The notes: generated by a model not told the origin, from the letters alone. Positions 12,785 to 24,110 are shown, numbered from the stretch's first letter. The stretch is 64,000 nt of DNA from Bicyclus anynana (GCF_947172395.1 NC_069095.1:1488001-1552000); one strand, 5' to 3'. Made by a program: numbers and translations.

Positions 12785-13020
12785 TCGTCCTTAACAGCAG
12801 ATGGACGTCCACTGCAAGACATAGGCCTCTTACATGAACTTCCAAACTGAACGGCCTCGAGCCGCGAGCATCTAGCGACTCCCTGCAACCAGCTTGATTT
12901 CCTCAGACTACCTAGTGGGGGGTCTACCAACACTGCGCTTTCCGGTGCGGGTTTGCCAGCACCCTGGGACCCCAACCCTGTGAATGACCAACCCACATGC
13001 CCAGCGTGGTAATTTATGGG
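12785..13020 (-). mobile_element. RTE-like LINE tail fragment
   Basis: Contains CAGATGGACGTCCACTGC, CCTAGTGGGGGGTC and CCAGCACCCTGGGACCCCAA in the family order. The 124-residue minus-strand frame across it is not in the reverse transcriptase frame. Confidence 0.75.
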
Positions 13021-13104
13021 CAATACCTTATTTTCCGTTATTATCTTTTAAATATGATCAATATCCCCTTCCATAAGTCAGAAAAGACTTTGTCAGGAGT
13101 GAGT

Positions 13105-13175
13105 AAGAAGTCCAGTGGGTGGGGATCGAACCAGACCTCTCGATGATGAGTCCAGCCCCTCACCGCGGAGCTATT
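13105..13175 (-). mobile_element. tRNA-derived SINE head
   Basis: On the minus strand a tRNA-like segment shows TAGCTCCGCGGTGAGG (box A-like) and GGTTCGATCCCC (box B). No proper acceptor stem closes, so it is read as a SINE head and not a tRNA gene. Confidence 0.5.
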
Positions 13176-13206
13176 TAGAGTTAGAATTTGTGGATTGGTG
13201 TTTGTA

Positions 13207-13424
13207 TCGTACTAATATTATAAAGGCGAAAGTGTGTGTGTAAGTGTGTATGTTTGTTTCTCCTTTGTGCCGCGGCTACTGAAACGATTTAACTTTTGGT
13301 ATGGAAATAGATTCTACTTTGGATTACCACAAAGGCTACTTTTCATCCCCGAAAAATTCATGGTTCGCGCAGTATATTATAAAAACTGAACTCCACGCGG
13401 ACGCAGTCGCGGGCGTCTGCTAGA
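13207..13424 (+). mobile_element. Helitron family B copy
   Basis: GTACTAATATTATAAAGGCG to GCGGGCGTCTGCTAG; complete at both ends. Confidence 0.85.
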
Positions 13425-13732
13425 GTATGATAATGACAGAACCACAAGTAAGATCGTTTGGTTTTAATACTTATATAAAAGTTTCGTCTTAAAATAAGAT
13501 GTTTACAACTAGAGTAATGGACGGCAAAGTGGTACCCACCTACTTATTTACTCGAGTAATTTGTTTTTTATAACTCTAGCGAAAATAGTGCTTTCGTAAC
13601 TTAGCTGAAATTTTAACAGCGCATTACATTTTTTTTTTTGCTTGACGACTATATCATCTAATGATAAGTGATAATACACTGTAAGCACTCTAACCTTAAG
13701 GACTAACTTGTCTCTTCGTTTAATTCACTAAG

Positions 13733-13906
13733 TAGAGTGCGTGCAAGATAAGTCTGCGCGCGACTGGTGGGCCAATTATGTTGCCCGCGTTAGTGAAGTC
13801 TTTTACCCACCAAGAGATAGATAGATAGATAGATAGATGACAAGATGGCGGCACTTTTGTTTAATTCCGATTTTGGCTACGCGCAAACTTATCTTGCGCG
13901 CACTAT
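13733..13906. mobile_element. MITE with TA target duplication
   Basis: Ends GAGTGCGTGCAAGATAAGT and ACTTATCTTGCGCGCAC are inverted repeats flanked by TA. It holds (GATA)n at about 13817-13837. TA flanks suggest a Tc1/mariner type. Confidence 0.7.
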
Positions 13907-14180
13907 AATACGTTTTAACTGTAATGTGGTTACAAATCACAGCTAACACTCACCAGACTAAGCCTAAATTAAATTTAGACCTATATGTGTGCCTAAAATG
14001 ACCTGTTTATTTGCAGAAAGCGGAGGATTTTCGAAGATGAAAGAAGTCGTGGCTACGAAATATATGGGAATGGACATTGGACAAGCTTTAAATCGTCAAT
14101 GAAAAACTGATTGCTGACTTTCTATTATGAAGAGGAACTTATAGACAAAGACGATGACCCGAGCTGAAAAATATAACCAA

Positions 14181-14740
14181 CCTTTTTAGAGAGTTCCTTG
14201 ATTTCCTAGATGTAATTTCCAATCAAGGTCACACTTGCGTCAGGACTGATTTAACTCAGCCCTCAAACCCTATTGATTCTAACGTCAATTTGTCTGAATC
14301 TAAAGAAATGATGAGAGAAATCCCTAGAATGTTGTCACGCAAACTAATTCTATGTTGCTGCGAATTGAAATCACATTTAGCAGCCTACAGCTAAACAATC
14401 AGAGAAAGAACAATCCTACTAGTACTAAAGTTTGTATGTTTGTTTGGATGCGATTTGGCAACAGACAGCCTACTTTTTATCCCCGAAAATCCATGGTTCC
14501 CAAGAGATTTGTGAAAATCTGAATTCCACGCGGACGCAGTCGCGGGTGATCTCTCGTTCTAACACAAATACGCTAAAGTTGGTGGAGAAATGTCGGTGGA
14601 AATTCACCTTAACTCCGTGTAATATCTATTTTCATAAACTATGCACGGGTTTGCCGTCTAAACGGTATCGACAGTACACCGTTAAGCCGGTGGACTTGGG
14701 ACTGGTGTTCGCAAATTGCACTGTCTCTGTATTATAACGG
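14181..14740 (+). pseudogene. Possible LINE ORF1 remnant
   Basis: An open frame from about 14181 to a stop at 14394 (FREFLDFLDVISNQGHTC to KSHLAAYS) is followed, after a Helitron insertion at 14417-14550, by a frame with CNIYFHKLCTGLP. This resembles the zinc-finger (C, H, C) end of retroelement ORF1 proteins in Lepidoptera. The match is short and from memory; it may be chance. Confidence 0.25.
14417..14550 (+). mobile_element. Helitron family B copy, internally shortened
   Basis: Begins TACTAGTACTAAAGTTTGTA, lacks the middle, and keeps ATCCATGGTTCCCAAGAGAT and CACGCGGACGCAGTCGCGGG. It splits a possible older coding remnant (see 14181-14740). Confidence 0.65.
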
Positions 14741-14989
14741 ATCGTACACAAGACGACATTAATGTAAGAAATGCGGTTCGAATTAGCTTTAAATGTAAAT
14801 TATAGAACAGAGTTCTTAAGACAAGCGTTTATTTTACCAGTAACAAATGATTATGATACTTTTGTTATACTTAAACACTAATAGAGTATCTTACTTAATT
14901 TGTCACTTCTTGATTTAGGTTTATTTAGCATTTTATACAGCAAATTAATATATGCATATCTATTAATAGTCACTTAATATATTTATACT

Positions 14990-15182
14990 AGCGAACGCCT
15001 GTAATTTTTTCGCGTGAAATTCTGTTCCTCATATCCCACATTGATTTTTATGAACCATGGATTTTTTCGGAATAAAATGTAGCCTATTTTATGTTTCAAT
15101 GTACAATTAGTCTCTATACCAAATTTCATCAAAATCTGTGTAGCGGTTTACTACTGAAAAGGTACTTTCGCACTTATAATGT
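14990..15182 (-). mobile_element. Helitron family B copy
   Basis: CTAGCGAACGCCTGTAATTT, GAACCATGGATTTTTTCGGA, AATGTAGCCTATTT, GTACTTTCGCACTTATAATG. Confidence 0.75.
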
Positions 15183-15186
15183 TATT

Positions 15187-15520
15187 GTTTGTTGTTTTTG
15201 TTTATTCTTTACAAGTTAGCCCTTGACTACAATCTCACCTGATGGTAAGTGATGATGCAGTCTAAGATGGAAGCGGGCTAACTTGTTAGGAGGAGGATGA
15301 AAATCCACACCCCTTTCGGTTTCAACACGGCATCGTACCGGAAAGCTAAATCGCTTGGCGGTACGTCTTTGCCGGTAGGGTAGTAACTAGCCACGGCCGA
15401 AGCCTCCCACCAGCCAGACCTGGACAAATTAAGAAAATCTCAATCTGCCCAGCCGGGGATCGAACCCAGGACCTCCGTTTTGTAAATCCACCGCGCACAC
15501 CATTGCGCCACGGAGGCCGT
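15187..15520 (-). mobile_element. tRNA-headed SINE family 2
   Basis: Minus-strand head GGCCTCCGTGGCGCAATGGT, box B GGTTCGATCCCC, body CCGGTACGATGCCGTG, TAACAAGTTAGCCCG, ending in a short A/T tail. Complete. Confidence 0.9.
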
Positions 15521-15524
15521 CAAA

Positions 15525-16020
15525 TGTTATTGTTAGTATGGATTGTCATAATCATCGATATAATATAATCGTAATAATCATAGTAGTATAAAATCAGTAA
15601 TTACTGAGTTGTAATAAATATAAAACAAGCACACGCAACAAAGTATACAAAACCAGAGATTAAATAGACCAAGATATCCTAATTGGCTAAAACCATCATT
15701 CTCTACAGTGATATATTATATCTGTGCAGTTCGTACTTTTTTTCGACTGCCGTCGCTTTTCCAAGAAAGCAATCAGTAGAGATCAGAAATGCTTAGCGAG
15801 ACATTTCCTAGCTCGTAAAGGCTTGTAGGCTATAGACGTAACTTGAAATCTGTGGCGACTCCACAACCAATATCCATTAAATGTTGGACTGACATCTACC
15901 AGATAGAACTTTATTTGTAACTGTTCTTTTTTGTTGGCTTTTTAGTGTTACAAGGGTCTGATAGATTTCTAAGACAGCTTCGACTTTATGTAGTTGTATG
16001 TACTGTTATGTTGGTTGGAT
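15525..16020. other. AT-rich intergenic DNA
   Basis: No gene, no clear repeat. Confidence 0.55.
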
Positions 16021-16029
16021 TAAATAACA

Positions 16030-16290
16030 ATCCTTTTTTTTTTAACCGACTTCAAAAAGGAAGAGGTTCTCAATTTTTCCGTATTACTTTAGGTATTTTT
16101 TTTATGTAGGTTTACACCAGGTGCACACCAATTACTCGAAGACGCCTAGGTCGATTTCAAAAATTCTTTTTTTTTATTTGAAGGGTATACCCCCATTTGG
16201 TCCCATTGCCATCATGTCAAGATATGGTGATGGAATCTTGGAGAAATTGAGAGGAACTTTCAAAAATTATATAGGTGCCCAGTGTGTTCG
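16030..16290 (-). mobile_element. Terminal part of the AACCGACTTC repeat family
   Basis: AACCGACTTCAAAAAGGAAG at 16050, GGTGCACACCAATTACTCGA, CATTTGGTCCCATTGCCATC, GGAGAAATTGAGAGGAACTT: reverse complement of the arrangement at 39940-40150. Confidence 0.7.
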
Positions 16291-16670
16291 TAAATTTTTC
16301 CGTTTAGTATTTTAAAGCACTAATCTACAGTTAAATGGATAGCCAGGACAGGATCGGAATAATATGGGCAAATATGTGAGATCGTATGGAAATAAAGACA
16401 TAAATAGTGCAATCTAAATGTCATAGAATTTTCGTTTGATATTTTTGATTTATTCACTAACTTTGACGTATCCTAGTTGACATATACGAAATTGAGATTC
16501 CATGTAACAAATGTCATCCGGTGCCTACTGGTGGATATCAAACAGTAGGTAGATGACATTTCTCAATTGATTTGATGTTTATTTTAATAGGTTGATAACA
16601 AAGACCAAAATAGTGAACAGGCCAGCTGGACGTCACGTATGACGTCTACCACGCGACTATAGGTAAATAT

Positions 16671-16910
16671 TAAGCCCTCATTCGCACGAGAGTTTTTTTA
16701 ACGGATGTTAAAAGAGCGTTCAAATATAGTACCTATAAAGTTAAATAAAGGTCTATTTCCAACGCCCAAAATTGAAAATGCAACACTGCTCGAAAAAAGC
16801 GTTGTGTTTGAATTACGCTATCGTATGAACATATACTTGGGAATGCAATTGGTGGAAGTGAACGCTTTTTTAACGTCCGTTAATAAAACTCCCGTGCGAA
16901 TGAGGGCTTA
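16671..16910. mobile_element. MITE with about 45-base terminal inverted repeats
   Basis: Left TAAGCCCTCATTCGCACG and right CGTGCGAATGAGGGCTTA continue inward as imperfect inverted repeats (ACGGATGTTAAAA / TTTTAACGTCCGT). The flank TTA or TTAA fits a Harbinger or piggyBac type. The 68-residue frame across it is incidental. Confidence 0.85.
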
Positions 16911-17188
16911 AGCATACGGCATCGAGATTCAGAATTCAGAATTTCAGAATTCAGATCAATCTCCGATCTCGATTCATACTTTAGTTATAGTTAGTTATAA
17001 TTTCACTTTGTAATAATTATCTTGTTGCAAAATTTCGTATTAAATAAGTGTTAAATCATACGCGTTTACAATCATCAACCCTCTAGCTACCCCAAACGTA
17101 AGTCACTTATATATTAATAATTTAGTAAAATTATATTGTTTTAGTTAGTGTATGTAACTGTAAATAAACCGAATTTTTATTATATTTT

Positions 17189-17358
17189 AGAGTTTGTTTG
17201 ATTGAACACGCTAATCTCGGGAACTACTGGTTCGATTTGAAAAAATCTTTCAGTGTTAGATAGCCCATTTATCGAGGAAGGCTATAGACTATATATTATC
17301 CGCATATTCCTACGTGGTCGGGAACCACACGGGTGAAACCACGCGGCGTCATCTAGTA
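17189..17358 (+). mobile_element. Short Helitron family A copy, 5' truncated
   Basis: Starts at AGAGTTTGTTTGATTGAACA, ends at GCGGCGTCATCTAG. The first 25 bases of the family are missing. Confidence 0.75.
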
Positions 17359-17892
17359 AATAAATAATGGTGAAAGCCGATCTACTGATTATATTGTGAC
17401 CACTAGTTTAAAATTACAATTGATCCGATTTCACGAGTATTTTCAGTAAAACTCTCAACAGAGAGAAGCTTTTAAAGAATCCTCAGATAGTCGCAAGCTA
17501 CTGACAAAAACTAAATATTTTCTAACCCATTACAGTAAACGGCGCCGTCCGATGGGAATTTTAAACGATACTGGTTTTTACGCAACTTTATACGGATATT
17601 AACTGAACTTTGTCGGTAAAAATCTATCTAACTTCAAGGTTCAGTAACAAGTTTATGAGATCCCAAAGAGACCGTGAATAAGCTTCAGTAAAAACTGCAG
17701 GTAGAATGTCTTAATATATTTACATTGATAGTGTATCATGCCTATTATCAGCCTAATCTTAATCAACCAGGACCTGCAGATGTATTCATGAATTTTGAGT
17801 AAGTTTAGTGGATATGCACAAAATTTATCAATTAGCTATTGATAATAATTCTTAAGTGATTTCGTATCCAATATTTACCTATCTTACCTTAT

Positions 17893-18265
17893 CAGCCTTA
17901 GACGTCCACTGCTGGACATAGGCCTCTTGCATGGACCTCCAAACACAACGATCTCGAGCCGCCAGCATCCAGTGGCTCCCTGCAACCCGCTTGATATCCT
18001 CAGTCCACCTAGTGGGGGGTCGAACAACATTGCGCTTTCCGGTGCGGGATCGCTATTCCAGCAGCCAGTCCATCGGCTCTTCGAACTATATGGCCTGCCG
18101 CTGAGCTGTGTCAGTGACTAGGTTCGTCTGCGGATCTCCTCATTCCTGATTCGATCACGCGGAGAAAATCCAAGTATAGCTCGCACCATCGCCCGCTGAG
18201 TGACTAAGCTTTCTAATAAGGCCCATAATCAGCGACTACGTCTCGGATCTGTAGATCACCACTGG
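17893..18265 (-). mobile_element. RTE-like LINE tail, about 370 bases
   Basis: Starts with the terminal block TTAGACGTCCACTGCTGGAC and keeps the CCTAGTGGGGGGTCGAAC box, the CTCATTCCTGATTCGATCAC box and CAGCGACTACGTCTCGG; these match 44800-45180 in order and strand. Coding frame broken. Confidence 0.85.
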
Positions 18266-18325
18266 CAATATTTATTTGATGCTAACTGGTCAAAATCTGA
18301 AACTGTCATCCGGTGGCTATGGGAT

Positions 18326-18353
18326 ACTACTCTTCGTGATATCGAAGAGTAGT
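18326..18353. repeat. Perfect hairpin, 11-base arms
   Basis: ACTACTCTTCG, loop TGATAT, complement; it sits in a repeat that has a cousin at 16430-16620. Confidence 0.8.
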
Positions 18354-18679
18354 TAGTATATATTGCCCAGTTGACATTGTGATCCCATCCATCCAAATCC
18401 CATTAAAAATGGGATTTACTAAATACGAAGATACGGTTGTTATTGATTTGATGGTAATTAAATTAGGTAACTAATATCCACCAAAGTTAGTGAATAGACC
18501 GGCCTGGCCTGATATAGGAGTGAGGATTTGAAGCATAAGCCCACTACTTTTCTCCAACAGACACTAGAGTGAATGATTGACTCTTTATCAAACATTAATA
18601 GATCGTATAATGTAGGCACATGACCGGGATTGGAAAAATTACTACCAAATTTTTTTCAAAAGAAACTCTCAATAATTCA

Positions 18680-18756
18680 AAGCCCGATTCAGGACTCAAA
18701 CCTCTAGATGATCATCAGTAGTTACATAGACTACCACTGTACCATAAAGGCAGTTT
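18680..18756 (-). mobile_element. Diverged tRNA-like SINE head
   Basis: Minus strand: TATGGTACAGTGGTAGTC (box A-like) and AGAGGTTTGAGTCC (box B-like). Too diverged for a tRNA. Confidence 0.4.
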
Positions 18757-18759
18757 AAA

Positions 18760-19770
18760 AAACGCTTATAGGTAGGTATTGTATTCAAGTGTAGTCCCAT
18801 AAAGCTGAATCCCCAGATACCCACAATCCATCAGCAGTGAAGACCGGCGGTAAGTCAAACGCCTGTTAGCAGTAAACCGAACCATTAAACTGCTCTCAAT
18901 CTTTCACCCGATGTCCGCTATAGGACACAATAAATAAAACAATACACGAACATGACTTGTTCACTTGGAAATGACCAACTATTTAATTTCGAAATGGAGG
19001 TAATAATTAAAACAATTAATTTTTTTTACAATTATTTAATCGTGTCTCCAAATCTAAGTTCATATAATCGAATCACTAGAGCCATTAGACCTATTCACCT
19101 AAACATTATCAACTTTTGAACAAAAAGAGATTACTTACTCGTTACTCAGCTACAATTAAATTTTTTCGTAATTACCAATATTTAATATTTTCGGAATAGA
19201 GAACAAAAACAATAATCAGGGATATCTTTCTGACCCCAAAACCAAATGTCTTTGATATAAATATGTATTTTCGTTTCCAAATTAAAGTAGTTTTTATCAA
19301 TCGTATTGAAATTTAACAATAGAAATATAGAAATACTAATGTACCAATGTACTTATTACAAGTTTTATCTACGGTTTCACACTTGATCATTCTCTTTAGC
19401 GAAATAATTATAAATAGGTACAACATATATGATTCTCTTCGCAAAAATACACTGTATTTTATATTATACGTTAAAAAATATATGTTTTCTTGAAAAAAAA
19501 ATACTACATTTTACATTTGGACATTTCTAATTGAATATACTTCACACTTTATCTGACACTATTCGCATTTACTACCCATTAAGATTCGAACGTGGATCGT
19601 ATCGTATTCAATTTTCCGAAGAAATGTTTAGTCAACCGGTGCACTTAACTGCTAAACATAACATTATCCAAACAGTCATGTTAGTTTAATTTTAATCAGA
19701 TTTTTGAAATATTCTCTTAATAAAAATTATTTAATTGAATTGAATAGTACTTTTACAATTTTATTATAGC
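18760..19770. other. AT-rich intergenic DNA
   Basis: No gene. A weak tRNA-like stretch with AAGATTCGAACGTGG at 19580 may be another old SINE head. Confidence 0.5.
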
Positions 19771-19774
19771 AAAT

Positions 19775-20132
19775 CATCATCATCATCAGCCGATGGACGA
19801 CAGACGTCCACTGCAGGACAAAGGCCTTTTGTAGGGACTTCCAAAAATCACGATCCATCTGCTTCCAACGAATCCCTGCGACTTGTTTGATGTCGTCAGT
19901 CTACCTGGTCGACCAACACTGCATTTTCTAGTGAGGGGTCGCCATTCCAGCACCTTGGGACCCCAACGTCAATCAGCTCTTCGAACTATGAGCCACGCCA
20001 CTTGCCACTCGTTTAGCAGTGTCAGTAACTTTGGTTCTTCTGCGGATCTTCTCATTTCTGATTCGATCACGCAGAGATACTCCGAGCATAGTTTAGTTCC
20101 AGCATAGTTTCATGGCTCACTGTGAGCCTTCT
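19775..20132 (-). mobile_element. RTE-like LINE tail with trinucleotide end
   Basis: Begins with (ATC)n at 19775-19787, then AGCCGATGGACGACAGACG, the box equivalent to 44900 with a small deletion, and the ATTTCTGATTCGATCACGC box. A 6-base insertion near 19800 repeats local sequence. Confidence 0.85.
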
Positions 20133-20139
20133 TATTCTC

Positions 20140-20840
20140 CTTAATATTTTAGCAAATAACTATAATGATATTTTCGTGTGTAATATTTCATAAAATATGA
20201 TAGCACTTCCAATTTCAAATGATCTATAACATGTGTAACTTTTTCAGTAAGTTGTGCCTAAGAAGCCAAAAATTCTTATTTATTCGCTAAAACTGTATTA
20301 AGAAAACTACATGGATAAAAAAAAAGTTCTGATTGTTTTAATCAGTTACGAAATGGCTAATTTTGATTTATGTTACGAATTTCTCTACCTTAGTTAGCCC
20401 TCTCGTTCTTACTTTTAAGTCTCTTATAAATGTATTTATGATTAATTTTAAGATTCATCTTAAGAAAATGCGAAATATATCTTTACCATATCTTTCGTTG
20501 CTAATGAAAAATAACACAAAATAGATGAATAATGAAACAACCCTCGTCGTATTGTTGGTATAATAAGGACTTAAGATGATCTTGAGACAACGAATATAAA
20601 TAGAATATAATAAAAAGTACATGAATAATATCTCACAAGTGCTCGCAACAATAGCGCTTTCAAGTCTAAACAGAAGCACTAACAAAACATAATCAATAGT
20701 CTAAGAGCTATTCACAAATTACGCTCAGCAGAATTACAAGTCCATATCACAAGGGGGAAAAGTATTACGTTGCAGATATTTTCACAGCCTCTAACCCAGA
20801 TAAGGTAAGTAAGGTTTTTATGACAGTGCTCAGTTTAGAC
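20140..20840. other. AT-rich intergenic DNA
   Basis: Nothing recognisable; the 76-residue minus-strand frame at 20455-20685 has no motif. Confidence 0.55.
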
Positions 20841-20844
20841 TTTC

Positions 20845-21246
20845 ATCTATACTTAATGTATCTGTAGATGTGTAGGTAAAATCTGTATATGAAATATATT
20901 TCCAAAATAACTATAAGGGGGTGACAAGTGATCAATACTGATGCAAAAATGCAATCAGTAATATTTTTCTGTCTGTCTGTCTGTGTGTCTGTATGTTAGT
21001 TATAGAAACAAAAACTATTCGACGGATTTTAACGAAACTTGGTACAATTGTTTTTCATACTCCAGGTTATAGTATACTTTACATCAAACTACGATCAATA
21101 GGTAGCAGAGCAGTTAAGGGAAATGTTGGGAAAACGGAAGAAGTGAACCCTTAATGGGTAGGGTAGGGGTAATGTAGGGGTAGGGTAGGAGTAGTTGAAA
21201 ATTTACATCAAATATCACGCAGACGAAGTCGCGGGCGTCTGCTAGT
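20845..21246 (+). mobile_element. Shortened copy of the 1 kb Helitron
   Basis: Keeps the start (CTATACTTAATGTATCTGTA), a short (CTGT)n at 20970-20995, AAAACTATTCGACGGATTTT, a short GGGTAG run at 21158-21192 and the GGGCGTCTGCTAG end. About 600 bases between GGAAAACGG and the GGGTAG run are absent relative to 1735-2772. Confidence 0.75.
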
Positions 21247-22020
21247 AAATAATAAAGTTATAAGTTAAGAATTTACTTACTTTCAAAATGTAATAATAAA
21301 TCTAATATAAAATAATAGCTAAATTATGTATAAACCACATTTAAATAGCCACTGGAATAAACTATACATGAATACAAAAGGCAAAGACTATTAGAAAAAA
21401 AAAAAAATAAGTTTACGAACTTAACAAGTAATCACTTTATTAGTGGTCATAGTTATAGTAAATAAGTAAAACAAACCAAACACACAAGTCATGTAGTAGT
21501 TTTCATCAAACTTTATAACACCCTTCCGCTGCGGGGGCCGATATTACGTGATTATGGAAATTGCACGCGTGGGTAAAAGTCCAGAAGAGCCAATAAAAGT
21601 CAATGGGCTGAAAAAATAGGCCTCAGTTGCGTTAACATAGTGACGTTACCCACTTACATTTGTGACCCGAAATTTTTATTACGTTACGGTACGACTTTTG
21701 TAACAATGAATAAATGGAGCGGGTCCCGATTTAAATAAATATCGTCTGACGTCCTATAATTTGAATTGAGCCATTCATCAGTTTATTTTATTTGGCTCGT
21801 TTCATTTTTACAGCCAGAACAAACAGCCGCACTCCCACACGGCGGAATGAAAATCACAAATTCCGTAGTTTGGAATCAAAACACGTTTCTCATTGAATTT
21901 TCGTTTATTACAGACATATTTGTTAACTTGACAATAAAATGACAAATACAAATTGTAAAGAGAATGTGAAACAATCGAAAAATATATTGTATAATAGATG
22001 GATTTGAAGCATACTTTTAA

Positions 22021-22257
22021 ATCTATACTAATATTATAAAGCGGAAGAGTTTAGCGCGTTCAATCATCAAACAAACAAACCAACAAGGTTTGTGTGTTTG
22101 ATTGAACGCGCTAATCTCAGGAACTACTGGTCCGATTTAAAAATTCTTTCAGTATTAAATAGCTCATTTATTGAGGAAGGCTAGAAGCTATATATTATCC
22201 CAGTACTCATACGACAACAGGAACTACGCGGGTGAAAACGCGCGGCGTCAGCTAGTC
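22021..22257 (+). mobile_element. Short Helitron family A copy with an internal fold-back
   Basis: Normal ends (TCTATACTAATATTATAAAG and GCGTCAGCTAG). Positions 22052-22081 are an inverted copy of 22087-22113, giving about 35 extra bases absent from every other copy. Confidence 0.85.
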
Positions 22258-22904
22258 TTAAAATATACCTAAATGCGAAAAGTCATCACGAAATCTCGGA
22301 AACCGCTTGACATACCTACAAAGATGAAATTTGGCAGAGAGGTAGTTTATAATTAGTAACGTGTCAGCTAAGAACGGATTTTACGAGAGGGCTAAATTAA
22401 GGAAATTTAACCACTTACCAAAAGATATGAAAACCTGAAAAACTAATTTTTAAACGTGTTTTTGCACTTTATACTGTAATTTCCAGTCGGAATGTGTGTT
22501 TTTTTTTTAATTTTTTTGCTCCTGTTCGATTTCAACATCTCAAACGATCAACGATACAAAATCTCAAAGCTTTAAACTAACATCGCATTAAAATTAGTCC
22601 ATCTATCGCACAATATCGCACGATGAGCTCTTACACTATAATCACATTGCGTCGTGTCTGTTTGTAATTAACGGCATGTTCTTTGGGAACATTGTCTTAA
22701 CCGGCACGGGTCCAGATTCAATAAACATCATCCTCCTGTGCGGTGTAATGACGTCACGCTATAGCCGCGGCGGCCGAACAATCGGTAATTGTGTACTCAT
22801 ACGCATGTAATACGTCGGTGTTGTTTATTTGTGCGTTATTTAGTACTTGCCTTTTGACCACCCCGATACTGAAAATAAAATTATGTGTAGGAAGATATTT
22901 TTTT

Positions 22905-23322
22905 TTCAATGACAAGTTAGCCCTTGACTGCAATCTCACCAGGGACGTAGCTACTGCCGTATCAGCCGTAGCAATAATACGGGCCCCCTGGACTTCAGGG
23001 GCCCCTTACGTGGGAAAGCATTAGTAAAGTGTAATCCACAAGATCTTAATCTGATGCTTCCCGGAGAAAAAAACATAAAAAACTGGTAAGAGATTTTCGG
23101 CCCCCCAACTAATTTTGATACGGGGCCCCACTAAGGCAAGCTACGCCACTGGATCTCACCTGATAACTGACGATGCAGTATAAGATGGAAGCGGACTTTC
23201 TTGGAAGAGGTACCAGGTTTATTCTGCTGATACATCTGACGGTTTCAACGCAGCATAGCATTGCTTGGCGGTACATCTTTGCCAGTAGGGTAGTAACTAG
23301 CCATGGCCGAAGCCTACCACCA
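22905..23322 (-). mobile_element. SINE family 2 interrupted by a hAT-like MITE
   Basis: Body flanks at 22912-22940 and 23153-23322 (GCAGTATAAGATGGAAGCGG, GGTAGTAACTAGCCATGGCC) match 15187-15420. The middle is a 212-base insertion. The tRNA head is lost. Confidence 0.85.
22941..23152. mobile_element. hAT-like MITE, 8-base target duplication
   Basis: Insertion bounded by ATCTCACC at 22933-22940 and 23153-23160. Imperfect terminal repeats: left CAGGGACGTAGC, right GCTACGCCACTG, matching the CAGTGGCGTAGC type end I associate with hAT elements. About 210 bases, with no transposase. Confidence 0.85.
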
Positions 23323-23469
23323 AACCAGATGTGAGTCGATTTAAAAAACATAAAATCCTACACTTATCCTTGCTGAGAAGCTGGGATCTCTCAAACCACT
23401 GCACTAAAAACTGCTCCAGAGAAATCGATAAAGTTTTTCTGCACGTTAAGCTGTCCTGTCCCTGTAGTT

Positions 23470-23612
23470 GGCACGGCGATTCTCTTTCTACGATCTCAAA
23501 CGATTCGAAAACTAGAAAAATGTATGAGAATGACACAGATCTTGATCACGTGACCTGTCGATATGGCAAATGTCATTTCCATACATTTTTCTAGTTTTCG
23601 AAGCCATTTGGC
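23470..23612. mobile_element. Fold-back MITE, copy 1
   Basis: CGAAAACTAGAAAAATGTAT pairs with ATACATTTTTCTAGTTTTCG around TTGATCACGTGACCTGTCGA. A second copy lies at 48212-48390. Confidence 0.8.
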
Positions 23613-23639
23613 TACAGGGGTTGGTCATTATCATGAAAT

Positions 23640-24110
23640 GAAATGAAATGAAATGAAATTTATTGTTAAAATAAGTCTTTTAATGGTGCAAATCATGTTA
23701 TAATGATAGTTAAAGAGTCAATATTAGTACCCTGAGTCCGCTAACCAGCATTGGATTGCATAGCTTTAAGCAATGTGTTAAAAAACATTTACTTAGTCGA
23801 GGGAACTACAACATTGATGAGTTCCTTAATGATAAAGATGCTTGGAGGCCGTTGGATCAGCTTCCACCTTCACACAGGAAGTAAAATTATAAGAAATGTA
23901 AACAGTAATTGTTATCAATTGTAAATTATAATACTGTATGACTTTTTCAAAAGAGCAACTGTTGAGTTTCTTGCCGGTATATTCTCAGCAGAACCTGATT
24001 TCCGAACCGGTGGTAGAATCTTTACAAATAGTCAACTGACGTGTCAAAAGTGCTTGTAAACTGAGCCTACTTGAAATAAATGATTTTTGATTTGATTTGA
24101 TTTGGAACAG
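23640..24110 (+). mobile_element. 3' end of a second LINE family, with a C-terminal coding remnant
   Basis: The frame 23732-23884 encodes about 50 residues ending in stop, with HSFKQCVKKHLLSRG and FLNDKDAWRPL, a pattern I associate with the extreme C-terminus of Jockey/CR1-type reverse transcriptases in Lepidoptera. It is followed by the family's 3' UTR (TTTCTTGCCGG, CCGAACCGGTGGTAGAAT, CTTGTAAACTGAGCCTACTT) and a TGATTT-rich tail. A (AAATG)n run at 23637-23660 precedes it; the 5' boundary is uncertain. Several truncated copies of the same UTR occur here. Confidence 0.7.

Noticed and set aside
12649..13023. 124-residue minus-strand frame
   Set aside because: It runs through a LINE tail in the wrong frame for its reverse transcriptase.
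22754..23024. Opposing frames of 61 and 77 residues
   Set aside because: They overlap each other and run into the SINE and the hAT-like MITE; no motif.
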